Shown: piece by piece, positions 25,701-40,700 of the stretch
Position numbering within the stretch: position 1 is the first letter of the stretch
Layout: each line of letters opens with the position of its first letter
Assembly: GCA_964017155.1 (NCBI GenBank)
Contig: OZ024867.1
Span: 21,042,280 to 21,106,279, forward strand
DNA from: Oasisia sp. SBJ-2009
Lineage: Eukaryota > Annelida > Polychaeta > Sabellida > Siboglinidae
Length of the DNA stretch: 64,000 nt
Direction of reading: 5' to 3'
The notes under the pieces: generated by a model
What the model saw: the letters and a program-made list of their open reading frames with translations, nothing else
Told to the model about the DNA's origin: nothing
Databases searched by the model: none
Translations under genes and position numbers: made by a program

Positions 25701-28700
25701 AAAAATCTGAAATTAACACATTTTACTGGCACTCCTATTTGAAGCACCATGCTGTAATTTCTTTTTATTTCATCCACACATTTTTTTTTTAGACAAATTT
25801 ACAAAGTGCACCCTATTTCACCGAGCGCCACAACAGTGAGCAGGCGACAGTTTCATAATGCCTAATCATGCAGAACTACACAATGCACAAACTTTTTTGT
25901 GTGCCATATATGAACACATTACCCAATATTTCAGAGAGACCAGTATGTTTTTTGTAAAATATCACATACAGGCTGTTGTCAGTTTGCAGTTAGAATTATG
26001 CTGATTGTTTTCCCTTGTCCCTATTAAAAGACTGTAAATATACATGATACATGACCTTAAAGTGAGCATTCTTCAAAAGCCAGACGCCTTAATTAGTTCA
26101 ATTGCAAAGAATTACACAATGCAATTAGTAGACATTCGATACACTGTGGCACTTGCCTGCCTGAGCAGTGATCAAGTCAGTAGCCAGCACCTGGGGTGAG
26201 CTGGCCTATTGGAGCGATTAACAGAAGTTGCACAGCCAAGGTGTCATTAGGATCTCATCCTGGGGTCTTTCCATGTTTCTAATTAGCTGAAGTAAACAAA
26301 AAATGATAGATTGGTCAACCTGCTGTACAGTGATTGATCCATTTTGAAAAAAAGGTTTTCAAATTGAGGCGTCACTGCTTCAAACCCCTCCCCACCCCCT
26401 TATCACACCAGTGTTTTGTCACTGTGATTTGGACTTTCACTACACCATATTTCACTTTTTTACCTGTTGTACCCACAGTCCACATCATACATTCATTATT
26501 GGTTGACATACACACCCTGTCACTGATTATACTGGACTAGATTTCAAAGAATGCATCCTCCATCATGCCACGCTAACTAAAAATGTTTCTGTTGCTAGGA
26601 ACTAATGTCCCCTCTAATAGGGCTCATGACACAGTTAACTTTCCCATTGGCCACCATGTTAGCGTTTTGTAGGATTATAAGAAAACCAGACGCAGGAAAA
26701 TTCTAAAACTTATTGGCTGCTGTTACCATCATCTCAGTGACAAGCTGGTCGACTTTAGTCAAGTTCCAATATTTCGTTCTCTCGTAAAGTGCCGCTATGT
26801 GTGACACCCGTCAATATTTACACATGAATGCAGGCGGTAATACAAAAGAGGTGTCAACAAGCCAAATCACTGCCAAGTACCCATCCGCTTTGTCAAATCA
26901 GCTAAAAATGCTCCACTTCACTGTCAACAGCTTCCACAATCACACCTGGAAATCTGACTGCTCAAATGCACTTATGTCACAGCAGGTGAATGTTGAAAAA
27001 AATCAAAATCAATTTTTTTATGGGACTATGTTGCAACGGTAACCAAACAGGAAGTCTAACTGTGTCATGAGCCCAAATAGACATGGTTGTTTTGGAGAAA
27101 AAATCTGAAATTAACACATTTTACTGGCACTCCTATTTGAAGCACCATGCTGTAATTTCTTTTTATTTCATCCACACATTTTTTTTTTAGACAAATTTAC
27201 AAAGTGCACCCTATTTCACCGAGCGCCACAACAGTGAGCAGGCGACAGTTTCATAATGCCTAATCATGCAGAACTACACAATGCACAAACTTTTTTGTGT
27301 GCCATATATGAACACATTACCCAATATTTCAGAGAGACCAGTATGTTTTTTGTAAAATATCACATACAGGCTGTTGTCAGTTTGCAGTTAGAATTATGCT
27401 GATTGTTTTCCCTTGTCCCTATTAAAAGACTGTAAATATACATGATACATGACCTTAAAGTGAGCATTCTTCAAAAGCCAGACGCCTTAATTAGTTCAAT
27501 TGCAAAGAATTACACAATGCAATTAGTAGACATTCGATACACTGTGGCACTTGCCTGCCTGAGCAGTGATCAAGTCAGTAGCCAGCACCTGGGGTGAGCT
27601 GGCCTATTGGAGCGATTAACAGAAGTTGCACAGCCAAGGTGTCATTAGGATCTCATCCTGGGGTCTTTCCATGTTTCTAATTAGCTGAAGTAAACAAAAA
27701 ATGATAGATTGGTCAACCTGCTGTACAGTGATTGATCCATTTTGAAAAAAAGGTTTTCAAATTGAGGCGTCACTGCTTCAAACCCCTCCCCACCCCCTTA
27801 TCACACCAGTGTTTTGTCACTGTGATTTGGACTTTCACTACACCATATTTCACTTTTTTACCTGTTGTACCCACAGTCCACATCATACATTCATTATTGG
27901 TTGACATACACACCCTGTCACTGATTATACTGGACTAGATTTCAAAGAATGCATCCTCCATCATGCCACGCTAACTAAAAATGTTTCTGTTGCTAGGAAC
28001 TAATGTCCCCTCTAATAGGGCTCATGACACAGTTAACTTTCCCATTGGCCACCATGTTAGCGTTTTGTAGGATTATAAGAAAACCAGACGCAGGAAAATT
28101 CTAAAACTTATTGGCTGCTGTTACCATCATCTCAGTGACAAGCTGGTCGACTTTAGTCAAGTTCCAATATTTCGTTCTCTCGTAAAGTGCCGCTATGTGT
28201 GACACCCGTCAATATTTACACATGAATGCAGGCGGTAATACAAAAGAGGTGTCAACAAGCCAAATCACTGCCAAGTACCCATCCGCTTTGTCAAATCAGC
28301 TAAAAATGCTCCACTTCACTGTCAACAGCTTCCACAATCACACCTGGAAATCTGACTGCTCAAATGCACTTATGTCACAGCAGGTGAATGTTGAAAAAAA
28401 TCAAAATCAATTTTTTTATGGGACTATGTTGCAACGGTAACCAAACAGGAAGTCTAACTGTGTCATGAGCCCAAATAGACATGGTTGTTTTGGAGAAAAA
28501 ATCTGAAATTAACACATTTTACTGGCACTCCTATTTGAAGCACCATGCTGTAATTTCTTTTTATTTCATCCACACATTTTTTTTTTAGACAAATTTACAA
28601 AGTGCACCCTATTTCACCGAGCGCCACAACAGTGAGCAGGCGACAGTTTCATAATGCCTAATCATGCAGAACTACACAATGCACAAACTTTTTTGTGTGC

Positions 28701-31700
28701 CATATATGAACACATTACCCAATATTTCAGAGAGACCAGTATGTTTTTTGTAAAATATCACATACAGGCTGTTGTCAGTTTGCAGTTAGAATTATGCTGA
28801 TTGTTTTCCCTTGTCCCTATTAAAAGACTGTAAATATACATGATACATGACCTTAAAGTGAGCATTCTTCAAAAGCCAGACGCCTTAATTAGTTCAATTG
28901 CAAAGAATTACACAATGCAATTAGTAGACATTCGATACACTGTGGCACTTGCCTGCCTGAGCAGTGATCAAGTCAGTAGCCAGCACCTGGGGTGAGCTGG
29001 CCTATTGGAGCGATTAACAGAAGTTGCACAGCCAAGGTGTCATTAGGATCTCATCCTGGGGTCTTTCCATGTTTCTAATTAGCTGAAGTAAACAAAAAAT
29101 GATAGATTGGTCAACCTGCTGTACAGTGATTGATCCATTTTGAAAAAAAGGTTTTCAAATTGAGGCGTCACTGCTTCAAACCCCTCCCCACCCCCTTATC
29201 ACACCAGTGTTTTGTCACTGTGATTTGGACTTTCACTACACCATATTTCACTTTTTTACCTGTTGTACCCACAGTCCACATCATACATTCATTATTGGTT
29301 GACATACACACCCTGTCACTGATTATACTGGACTAGATTTCAAAGAATGCATCCTCCATCATGCCACGCTAACTAAAAATGTTTCTGTTGCTAGGAACTA
29401 ATGTCCCCTCTAATAGGGCTCATGACACAGTTAACTTTCCCATTGGCCACCATGTTAGCGTTTTGTAGGATTATAAGAAAACCAGACGCAGGAAAATTCT
29501 AAAACTTATTGGCTGCTGTTACCATCATCTCAGTGACAAGCTGGTCGACTTTAGTCAAGTTCCAATATTTCGTTCTCTCGTAAAGTGCCGCTATGTGTGA
29601 CACCCGTCAATATTTACACATGAATGCAGGCGGTAATACAAAAGAGGTGTCAACAAGCCAAATCACTGCCAAGTACCCATCCGCTTTGTCAAATCAGCTA
29701 AAAATGCTCCACTTCACTGTCAACAGCTTCCACAATCACACCTGGAAATCTGACTGCTCAAATGCACTTATGTCACAGCAGGTGAATGTTGAAAAAAATC
29801 AAAATCAATTTTTTTATGGGACTATGTTGCAACGGTAACCAAACAGGAAGTCTAACTGTGTCATGAGCCCAAATAGACATGGTTGTTTTGGAGAAAAAAT
29901 CTGAAATTAACACATTTTACTGGCACTCCTATTTGAAGCACCATGCTGTAATTTCTTTTTATTTCATCCACACATTTTTTTTTTAGACAAATTTACAAAG
30001 TGCACCCTATTTCACCGAGCGCCACAACAGTGAGCAGGCGACAGTTTCATAATGCCTAATCATGCAGAACTACACAATGCACAAACTTTTTTGTGTGCCA
30101 TATATGAACACATTACCCAATATTTCAGAGAGACCAGTATGTTTTTTGTAAAATATCACATACAGGCTGTTGTCAGTTTGCAGTTAGAATTATGCTGATT
30201 GTTTTCCCTTGTCCCTATTAAAAGACTGTAAATATACATGATACATGACCTTAAAGTGAGCATTCTTCAAAAGCCAGACGCCTTAATTAGTTCAATTGCA
30301 AAGAATTACACAATGCAATTAGTAGACATTCGATACACTGTGGCACTTGCCTGCCTGAGCAGTGATCAAGTCAGTAGCCAGCACCTGGGGTGAGCTGGCC
30401 TATTGGAGCGATTAACAGAAGTTGCACAGCCAAGGTGTCATTAGGATCTCATCCTGGGGTCTTTCCATGTTTCTAATTAGCTGAAGTAAACAAAAAATGA
30501 TAGATTGGTCAACCTGCTGTACAGTGATTGATCCATTTTGAAAAAAAGGTTTTCAAATTGAGGCGTCACTGCTTCAAACCCCTCCCCACCCCCTTATCAC
30601 ACCAGTGTTTTGTCACTGTGATTTGGACTTTCACTACACCATATTTCACTTTTTTACCTGTTGTACCCACAGTCCACATCATACATTCATTATTGGTTGA
30701 CATACACACCCTGTCACTGATTATACTGGACTAGATTTCAAAGAATGCATCCTCCATCATGCCACGCCAACTAAAAATGTTTCTGTTGCTAGGAACTAAT
30801 GTCCCCTCTAATAGGGCTCATGACACAGTTAACTTTCCCATTGGCCACCATGTTAGCGTTTTGTAGGATTATAAGAAAACCAGACGCAGGAAAATTCTAA
30901 AACTTATTGGCTGCTGTTACCATCATCTCAGTGACAAGCTGGTCGACTTTAGTCAAGTTCCAATATTTCGTTCTCTCGTAAAGTGCCGCTATGTGTGACA
31001 CCCGTCAATATTTACACATGAATGCAGGCGGTAATACAAAAGAGGTGTCAACAAGCCAAATCACTGCCAAGTACCCATCCGCTTTGTCAAATCAGCTAAA
31101 AATGCTCCACTTCACTGTCAACAGCTTCCACAATCACACCTGGAAATCTGACTGCTCAAATGCACTTATGTCACAGCAGGTGAATGTTGAAAAAAATCAA
31201 AATCAATTTTTTTATGGGACTATGTTGCAACGGTAACCAAACAGGAAGTCTAACTGTGTCATGAGCCCAAATAGACATGGTTGTTTTGGAGAAAAAATCT
31301 GAAATTAACACATTTTACTGGCACTCCTATTTGAAGCACCATGCTGTAATTTCTTTTTATTTCATCCACACATTTTTTTTTTAGACAAATTTACAAAGTG
31401 CACCCTATTTCACCGAGCGCCACAACAGTGAGCAGGCGACAGTTTCATAATGCCTAATCATGCAGAACTACACAATGCACAAACTTTTTTGTGTGCCATA
31501 TATGAACACATTACCCAATATTTCAGAGAGACCAGTATGTTTTTTGTAAAATATCACATACAGGCTGTTGTCAGTTTGCAGTTAGAATTATGCTGATTGT
31601 TTTCCCTTGTCCCTATTAAAAGACTGTAAATATACATGATACATGACCTTAAAGTGAGCATTCTTCAAAAGCCAGACGCCTTAATTAGTTCAATTGCAAA

Positions 31701-34700
31701 GAATTACACAATGCAATTAGTAGACATTCGATACACTGTGGCACTTGCCTGCCTGAGCAGTGATCAAGTCAGTAGCCAGCACCTGGGGTGAGCTGGCCTA
31801 TTGGAGCGATTAACAGAAGTTGCACAGCCAAGGTGTCATTAGGATCTCATCCTGGGGTCTTTCCATGTTTCTAATTAGCTGAAGTAAACAAAAAATGATA
31901 GATTGGTCAACCTGCTGTACAGTGATTGATCCATTTTGAAAAAAAGGTTTTCAAATTGAGGCGTCACTGCTTCAAACCCCTCCCCACCCCCTTATCACAC
32001 CAGTGTTTTGTCACTGTGATTTGGACTTTCACTACACCATATTTCACTTTTTTACCTGTTGTACCCACAGTCCACATCATACATTCATTATTGGTTGACA
32101 TACACACCCTGTCACTGATTATACTGGACTAGATTTCAAAGAATGCATCCTCCATCATGCCACGCCAACTAAAAATGTTTCTGTTGCTAGGAACTAATGT
32201 CCCCTCTAATAGGGCTCATGACACAGTTAACTTTCCCATTGGCCACCATGTTAGCGTTTTGTAGGATTATAAGAAAACCAGACGCAGGAAAATTCTAAAA
32301 CTTATTGGCTGCTGTTACCATCATCTCAGTGACAAGCTGGTCGACTTTAGTCAAGTTCCAATATTTCGTTCTCTCGTAAAGTGCCGCTATGTGTGACACC
32401 CGTCAATATTTACACATGAATGCAGGCGGTAATACAAAAGAGGTGTCAACAAGCCAAATCACTGCCAAGTACCCATCCGCTTTGTCAAATCAGCTAAAAA
32501 TGCTCCACTTCACTGTCAACAGCTTCCACAATCACACCTGGAAATCTGACTGCTCAAATGCACTTATGTCACAGCAGGTGAATGTTGAAAAAAATCAAAA
32601 TCAATTTTTTTATGGGACTATGTTGCAACGGTAACCAAACAGGAAGTCTAACTGTGTCATGAGCCCAAATAGACATGGTTGTTTTGGAGAAAAAATCTGA
32701 AATTAACACATTTTACTGGCACTCCTATTTGAAGCACCATGCTGTAATTTCTTTTTATTTCATCCACACATTTTTTTTTTAGACAAATTTACAAAGTGCA
32801 CCCTATTTCACCGAGCGCCACAACAGTGAGCAGGCGACAGTTTCATAATGCCTAATCATGCAGAACTACACAATGCACAAACTTTTTTGTGTGCCATATA
32901 TGAACACATTACCCAATATTTCAGAGAGACCAGTATGTTTTTTGTAAAATATCACATACAGGCTGTTGTCAGTTTGCAGTTAGAATTATGCTGATTGTTT
33001 TCCCTTGTCCCTATTAAAAGACTGTAAATATACATGATACATGACCTTAAAGTGAGCATTCTTCAAAAGCCAGACGCCTTAATTAGTTCAATTGCAAAGA
33101 ATTACACAATGCAATTAGTAGACATTCGATACACTGTGGCACTTGCCTGCCTGAGCAGTGATCAAGTCAGTAGCCAGCACCTGGGGTGAGCTGGCCTATT
33201 GGAGCGATTAACAGAAGTTGCACAGCCAAGGTGTCATTAGGATCTCATCCTGGGGTCTTTCCATGTTTCTAATTAGCTGAAGTAAACAAAAAATGATAGA
33301 TTGGTCAACCTGCTGTACAGTGATTGATCCATTTTGAAAAAAAGGTTTTCAAATTGAGGCGTCACTGCTTCAAACCCCTCCCCACCCCCTTATCACACCA
33401 GTGTTTTGTCACTGTGATTTGGACTTTCACTACACCATATTTCACTTTTTTACCTGTTGTACCCACAGTCCACATCATACATTCATTATTGGTTGACATA
33501 CACACCCTGTCACTGATTATACTGGACTAGATTTCAAAGAATGCATCCTCCATCATGCCACGCTAACTAAAAATGTTTCTGTTGCTAGGAACTAATGTCC
33601 CCTCTAATAGGGCTCATGACACAGTTAACTTTCCCATTGGCCACCATGTTAGCGTTTTGTAGGATTATAAGAAAACCAGACGCAGGAAAATTCTAAAACT
33701 TATTGGCTGCTGTTACCATCATCTCAGTGACAAGCTGGTCGACTTTAGTCAAGTTCCAATATTTCGTTCTCTCGTAAAGTGCCGCTATGTGTGACACCCG
33801 TCAATATTTACACATGAATGCAGGCGGTAATACAAAAGAGGTGTCAACAAGCCAAATCACTGCCAAGTACCCATCCGCTTTGTCAAATCAGCTAAAAATG
33901 CTCCACTTCACTGTCAACAGCTTCCACAATCACACCTGGAAATCTGACTGCTCAAATGCACTTATGTCACAGCAGGTGAATGTTGAAAAAAATCAAAATC
34001 AATTTTTTTATGGGACTATGTTGCAACGGTAACCAAACAGGAAGTCTAACTGTGTCATGAGCCCAAATAGACATGGTTGTTTTGGAGAAAAAATCTGAAA
34101 TTAACACATTTTACTGGCACTCCTATTTGAAGCACCATGCTGTAATTTCTTTTTATTTCATCCACACATTTTTTTTTTAGACAAATTTACAAAGTGCACC
34201 CTATTTCACCGAGCGCCACAACAGTGAGCAGGCGACAGTTTCATAATGCCTAATCATGCAGAACTACACAATGCACAAACTTTTTTGTGTGCCATATATG
34301 AACACATTACCCAATATTTCAGAGAGACCAGTATGTTTTTTGTAAAATATCACATACAGGCTGTTGTCAGTTTGCAGTTAGAATTATGCTGATTGTTTTC
34401 CCTTGTCCCTATTAAAAGACTGTAAATATACATGATACATGACCTTAAAGTGAGCATTCTTCAAAAGCCAGACGCCTTAATTAGTTCAATTGCAAAGAAT
34501 TACACAATGCAATTAGTAGACATTCGATACACTGTGGCACTTGCCTGCCTGAGCAGTGATCAAGTCAGTAGCCAGCACCTGGGGTGAGCTGGCCTATTGG
34601 AGCGATTAACAGAAGTTGCACAGCCAAGGTGTCATTAGGATCTCATCCTGGGGTCTTTCCATGTTTCTAATTAGCTGAAGTAAACAAAAAATGATAGATT

Positions 34701-37700
34701 GGTCAACCTGCTGTACAGTGATTGATCCATTTTGAAAAAAAGGTTTTCAAATTGAGGCGTCACTGCTTCAAACCCCTCCCCACCCCCTTATCACACCAGT
34801 GTTTTGTCACTGTGATTTGGACTTTCACTACACCATATTTCACTTTTTTACCTGTTGTACCCACAGTCCACATCATACATTCATTATTGGTTGACATACA
34901 CACCCTGTCACTGATTATACTGGACTAGATTTCAAAGAATGCATCCTCCATCATGCCACGCCAACTAAAAATGTTTCTGTTGCTAGGAACTAATGTCCCC
35001 TCTAATAGGGCTCATGACACAGTTAACTTTCCCATTGGCCACCATGTTAGCGTTTTGTAGGATTATAAGAAAACCAGACGCAGGAAAATTCTAAAACTTA
35101 TTGGCTGCTGTTACCATCATCTCAGTGACAAGCTGGTCGACTTTAGTCAAGTTCCAATATTTCGTTCTCTCGTAAAGTGCCGCTATGTGTGACACCCGTC
35201 AATATTTACACATGAATGCAGGCGGTAATACAAAAGAGGTGTCAACAAGCCAAATCACTGCCAAGTACCCATCCGCTTTGTCAAATCAGCTAAAAATGCT
35301 CCACTTCACTGTCAACAGCTTCCACAATCACACCTGGAAATCTGACTGCTCAAATGCACTTATGTCACAGCAGGTGAATGTTGAAAAAAATCAAAATCAA
35401 TTTTTTTATGGGACTATGTTGCAACGGTAACCAAACAGGAAGTCTAACTGTGTCATGAGCCCAAATAGACATGGTTGTTTTGGAGAAAAAATCTGAAATT
35501 AACACATTTTACTGGCACTCCTATTTGAAGCACCATGCTGTAATTTCTTTTTATTTCATCCACACATTTTTTTTTTAGACAAATTTACAAAGTGCACCCT
35601 ATTTCACCGAGCGCCACAACAGTGAGCAGGCGACAGTTTCATAATGCCTAATCATGCAGAACTACACAATGCACAAACTTTTTTGTGTGCCATATATGAA
35701 CACATTACCCAATATTTCAGAGAGACCAGTATGTTTTTTGTAAAATATCACATACAGGCTGTTGTCAGTTTGCAGTTAGAATTATGCTGATTGTTTTCCC
35801 TTGTCCCTATTAAAAGACTGTAAATATACATGATACATGACCTTAAAGTGAGCATTCTTCAAAAGCCAGACGCCTTAATTAGTTCAATTGCAAAGAATTA
35901 CACAATGCAATTAGTAGACATTCGATACACTGTGGCACTTGCCTGCCTGAGCAGTGATCAAGTCAGTAGCCAGCACCTGGGGTGAGCTGGCCTATTGGAG
36001 CGATTAACAGAAGTTGCACAGCCAAGGTGTCATTAGGATCTCATCCTGGGGTCTTTCCATGTTTCTAATTAGCTGAAGTAAACAAAAAATGATAGATTGG
36101 TCAACCTGCTGTACAGTGATTGATCCATTTTGAAAAAAAGGTTTTCAAATTGAGGCGTCACTGCTTCAAACCCCTCCCCACCCCCTTATCACACCAGTGT
36201 TTTGTCACTGTGATTTGGACTTTCACTACACCATATTTCACTTTTTTACCTGTTGTACCCACAGTCCACATCATACATTCATTATTGGTTGACATACACA
36301 CCCTGTCACTGATTATACTGGACTAGATTTCAAAGAATGCATCCTCCATCATGCCACGCCAACTAAAAATGTTTCTGTTGCTAGGAACTAATGTCCCCTC
36401 TAATAGGGCTCATGACACAGTTAACTTTCCCATTGGCCACCATGTTAGCGTTTTGTAGGATTATAAGAAAACCAGACGCAGGAAAATTCTAAAACTTATT
36501 GGCTGCTGTTACCATCATCTCAGTGACAAGCTGGTCGACTTTAGTCAAGTTCCAATATTTCGTTCTCTCGTAAAGTGCCGCTATGTGTGACACCCGTCAA
36601 TATTTACACATGAATGCAGGCGGTAATACAAAAGAGGTGTCAACAAGCCAAATCACTGCCAAGTACCCATCCGCTTTGTCAAATCAGCTAAAAATGCTCC
36701 ACTTCACTGTCAACAGCTTCCACAATCACACCTGGAAATCTGACTGCTCAAATGCACTTATGTCACAGCAGGTGAATGTTGAAAAAAATCAAAATCAATT
36801 TTTTTATGGGACTATGTTGCAACGGTAACCAAACAGGAAGTCTAACTGTGTCATGAGCCCAAATAGACATGGTTGTTTTGGAGAAAAAATCTGAAATTAA
36901 CACATTTTACTGGCACTCCTATTTGAAGCACCATGCTGTAATTTCTTTTTATTTCATCCACACATTTTTTTTTTAGACAAATTTACAAAGTGCACCCTAT
37001 TTCACCGAGCGCCACAACAGTGAGCAGGCGACAGTTTCATAATGCCTAATCATGCAGAACTACACAATGCACAAACTTTTTTGTGTGCCATATATGAACA
37101 CATTACCCAATATTTCAGAGAGACCAGTATGTTTTTTGTAAAATATCACATACAGGCTGTTGTCAGTTTGCAGTTAGAATTATGCTGATTGTTTTCCCTT
37201 GTCCCTATTAAAAGACTGTAAATATACATGATACATGACCTTAAAGTGAGCATTCTTCAAAAGCCAGACGCCTTAATTAGTTCAATTGCAAAGAATTACA
37301 CAATGCAATTAGTAGACATTCGATACACTGTGGCACTTGCCTGCCTGAGCAGTGATCAAGTCAGTAGCCAGCACCTGGGGTGAGCTGGCCTATTGGAGCG
37401 ATTAACAGAAGTTGCACAGCCAAGGTGTCATTAGGATCTCATCCTGGGGTCTTTCCATGTTTCTAATTAGCTGAAGTAAACAAAAAATGATAGATTGGTC
37501 AACCTGCTGTACAGTGATTGATCCATTTTGAAAAAAAGGTTTTCAAATTGAGGCGTCACTGCTTCAAACCCCTCCCCACCCCCTTATCACACCAGTGTTT
37601 TGTCACTGTGATTTGGACTTTCACTACACCATATTTCACTTTTTTACCTGTTGTACCCACAGTCCACATCATACATTCATTATTGGTTGACATACACACC

Positions 37701-40700
37701 CTGTCACTGATTATACTGGACTAGATTTCAAAGAATGCATCCTCCATCATGCCACGCCAACTAAAAATGTTTCTGTTGCTAGGAACTAATGTCCCCTCTA
37801 ATAGGGCTCATGACACAGTTAACTTTCCCATTGGCCACCATGTTAGCGTTTTGTAGGATTATAAGAAAACCAGACGCAGGAAAATTCTAAAACTTATTGG
37901 CTGCTGTTACCATCATCTCAGTGACAAGCTGGTCGACTTTAGTCAAGTTCCAATATTTCGTTCTCTCGTAAAGTGCCGCTATGTGTGACACCCGTCAATA
38001 TTTACACATGAATGCAGGCGGTAATACAAAAGAGGTGTCAACAAGCCAAATCACTGCCAAGTACCCATCCGCTTTGTCAAATCAGCTAAAAATGCTCCAC
38101 TTCACTGTCAACAGCTTCCACAATCACACCTGGAAATCTGACTGCTCAAATGCACTTATGTCACAGCAGGTGAATGTTGAAAAAAATCAAAATCAATTTT
38201 TTTATGGGACTATGTTGCAACGGTAACCAAACAGGAAGTCTAACTGTGTCATGAGCCCAAATAGACATGGTTGTTTTGGAGAAAAAATCTGAAATTAACA
38301 CATTTTACTGGCACTCCTATTTGAAGCACCATGCTGTAATTTCTTTTTATTTCATCCACACATTTTTTTTTTAGACAAATTTACAAAGTGCACCCTATTT
38401 CACCGAGCGCCACAACAGTGAGCAGGCGACAGTTTCATAATGCCTAATCATGCAGAACTACACAATGCACAAACTTTTTTGTGTGCCATATATGAACACA
38501 TTACCCAATATTTCAGAGAGACCAGTATGTTTTTTGTAAAATATCACATACAGGCTGTTGTCAGTTTGCAGTTAGAATTATGCTGATTGTTTTCCCTTGT
38601 CCCTATTAAAAGACTGTAAATATACATGATACATGACCTTAAAGTGAGCATTCTTCAAAAGCCAGACGCCTTAATTAGTTCAATTGCAAAGAATTACACA
38701 ATGCAATTAGTAGACATTCGATACACTGTGGCACTTGCCTGCCTGAGCAGTGATCAAGTCAGTAGCCAGCACCTGGGGTGAGCTGGCCTATTGGAGCGAT
38801 TAACAGAAGTTGCACAGCCAAGGTGTCATTAGGATCTCATCCTGGGGTCTTTCCATGTTTCTAATTAGCTGAAGTAAACAAAAAATGATAGATTGGTCAA
38901 CCTGCTGTACAGTGATTGATCCATTTTGAAAAAAAGGTTTTCAAATTGAGGCGTCACTGCTTCAAACCCCTCCCCACCCCCTTATCACACCAGTGTTTTG
39001 TCACTGTGATTTGGACTTTCACTACACCATATTTCACTTTTTTACCTGTTGTACCCACAGTCCACATCATACATTCATTATTGGTTGACATACACACCCT
39101 GTCACTGATTATACTGGACTAGATTTCAAAGAATGCATCCTCCATCATGCCACGCTAACTAAAAATGTTTCTGTTGCTAGGAACTAATGTCCCCTCTAAT
39201 AGGGCTCATGACACAGTTAACTTTCCCATTGGCCACCATGTTAGCGTTTTGTAGGATTATAAGAAAACCAGACGCAGGAAAATTCTAAAACTTATTGGCT
39301 GCTGTTACCATCATCTCAGTGACAAGCTGGTCGACTTTAGTCAAGTTCCAATATTTCGTTCTCTCGTAAAGTGCCGCTATGTGTGACACCCGTCAATATT
39401 TACACATGAATGCAGGCGGTAATACAAAAGAGGTGTCAACAAGCCAAATCACTGCCAAGTACCCATCCGCTTTGTCAAATCAGCTAAAAATGCTCCACTT
39501 CACTGTCAACAGCTTCCACAATCACACCTGGAAATCTGACTGCTCAAATGCACTTATGTCACAGCAGGTGAATGTTGAAAAAAATCAAAATCAATTTTTT
39601 TATGGGACTATGTTGCAACGGTAACCAAACAGGAAGTCTAACTGTGTCATGAGCCCAAATAGACATGGTTGTTTTGGAGAAAAAATCTGAAATTAACACA
39701 TTTTACTGGCACTCCTATTTGAAGCACCATGCTGTAATTTCTTTTTATTTCATCCACACATTTTTTTTTTAGACAAATTTACAAAGTGCACCCTATTTCA
39801 CCGAGCGCCACAACAGTGAGCAGGCGACAGTTTCATAATGCCTAATCATGCAGAACTACACAATGCACAAACTTTTTTGTGTGCCATATATGAACACATT
39901 ACCCAATATTTCAGAGAGACCAGTATGTTTTTTGTAAAATATCACATACAGGCTGTTGTCAGTTTGCAGTTAGAATTATGCTGATTGTTTTCCCTTGTCC
40001 CTATTAAAAGACTGTAAATATACATGATACATGACCTTAAAGTGAGCATTCTTCAAAAGCCAGACGCCTTAATTAGTTCAATTGCAAAGAATTACACAAT
40101 GCAATTAGTAGACATTCGATACACTGTGGCACTTGCCTGCCTGAGCAGTGATCAAGTCAGTAGCCAGCACCTGGGGTGAGCTGGCCTATTGGAGCGATTA
40201 ACAGAAGTTGCACAGCCAAGGTGTCATTAGGATCTCATCCTGGGGTCTTTCCATGTTTCTAATTAGCTGAAGTAAACAAAAAATGATAGATTGGTCAACC
40301 TGCTGTACAGTGATTGATCCATTTTGAAAAAAAGGTTTTCAAATTGAGGCGTCACTGCTTCAAACCCCTCCCCACCCCCTTATCACACCAGTGTTTTGTC
40401 ACTGTGATTTGGACTTTCACTACACCATATTTCACTTTTTTACCTGTTGTACCCACAGTCCACATCATACATTCATTATTGGTTGACATACACACCCTGT
40501 CACTGATTATACTGGACTAGATTTCAAAGAATGCATCCTCCATCATGCCACGCCAACTAAAAATGTTTCTGTTGCTAGGAACTAATGTCCCCTCTAATAG
40601 GGCTCATGACACAGTTAACTTTCCCATTGGCCACCATGTTAGCGTTTTGTAGGATTATAAGAAAACCAGACGCAGGAAAATTCTAAAACTTATTGGCTGC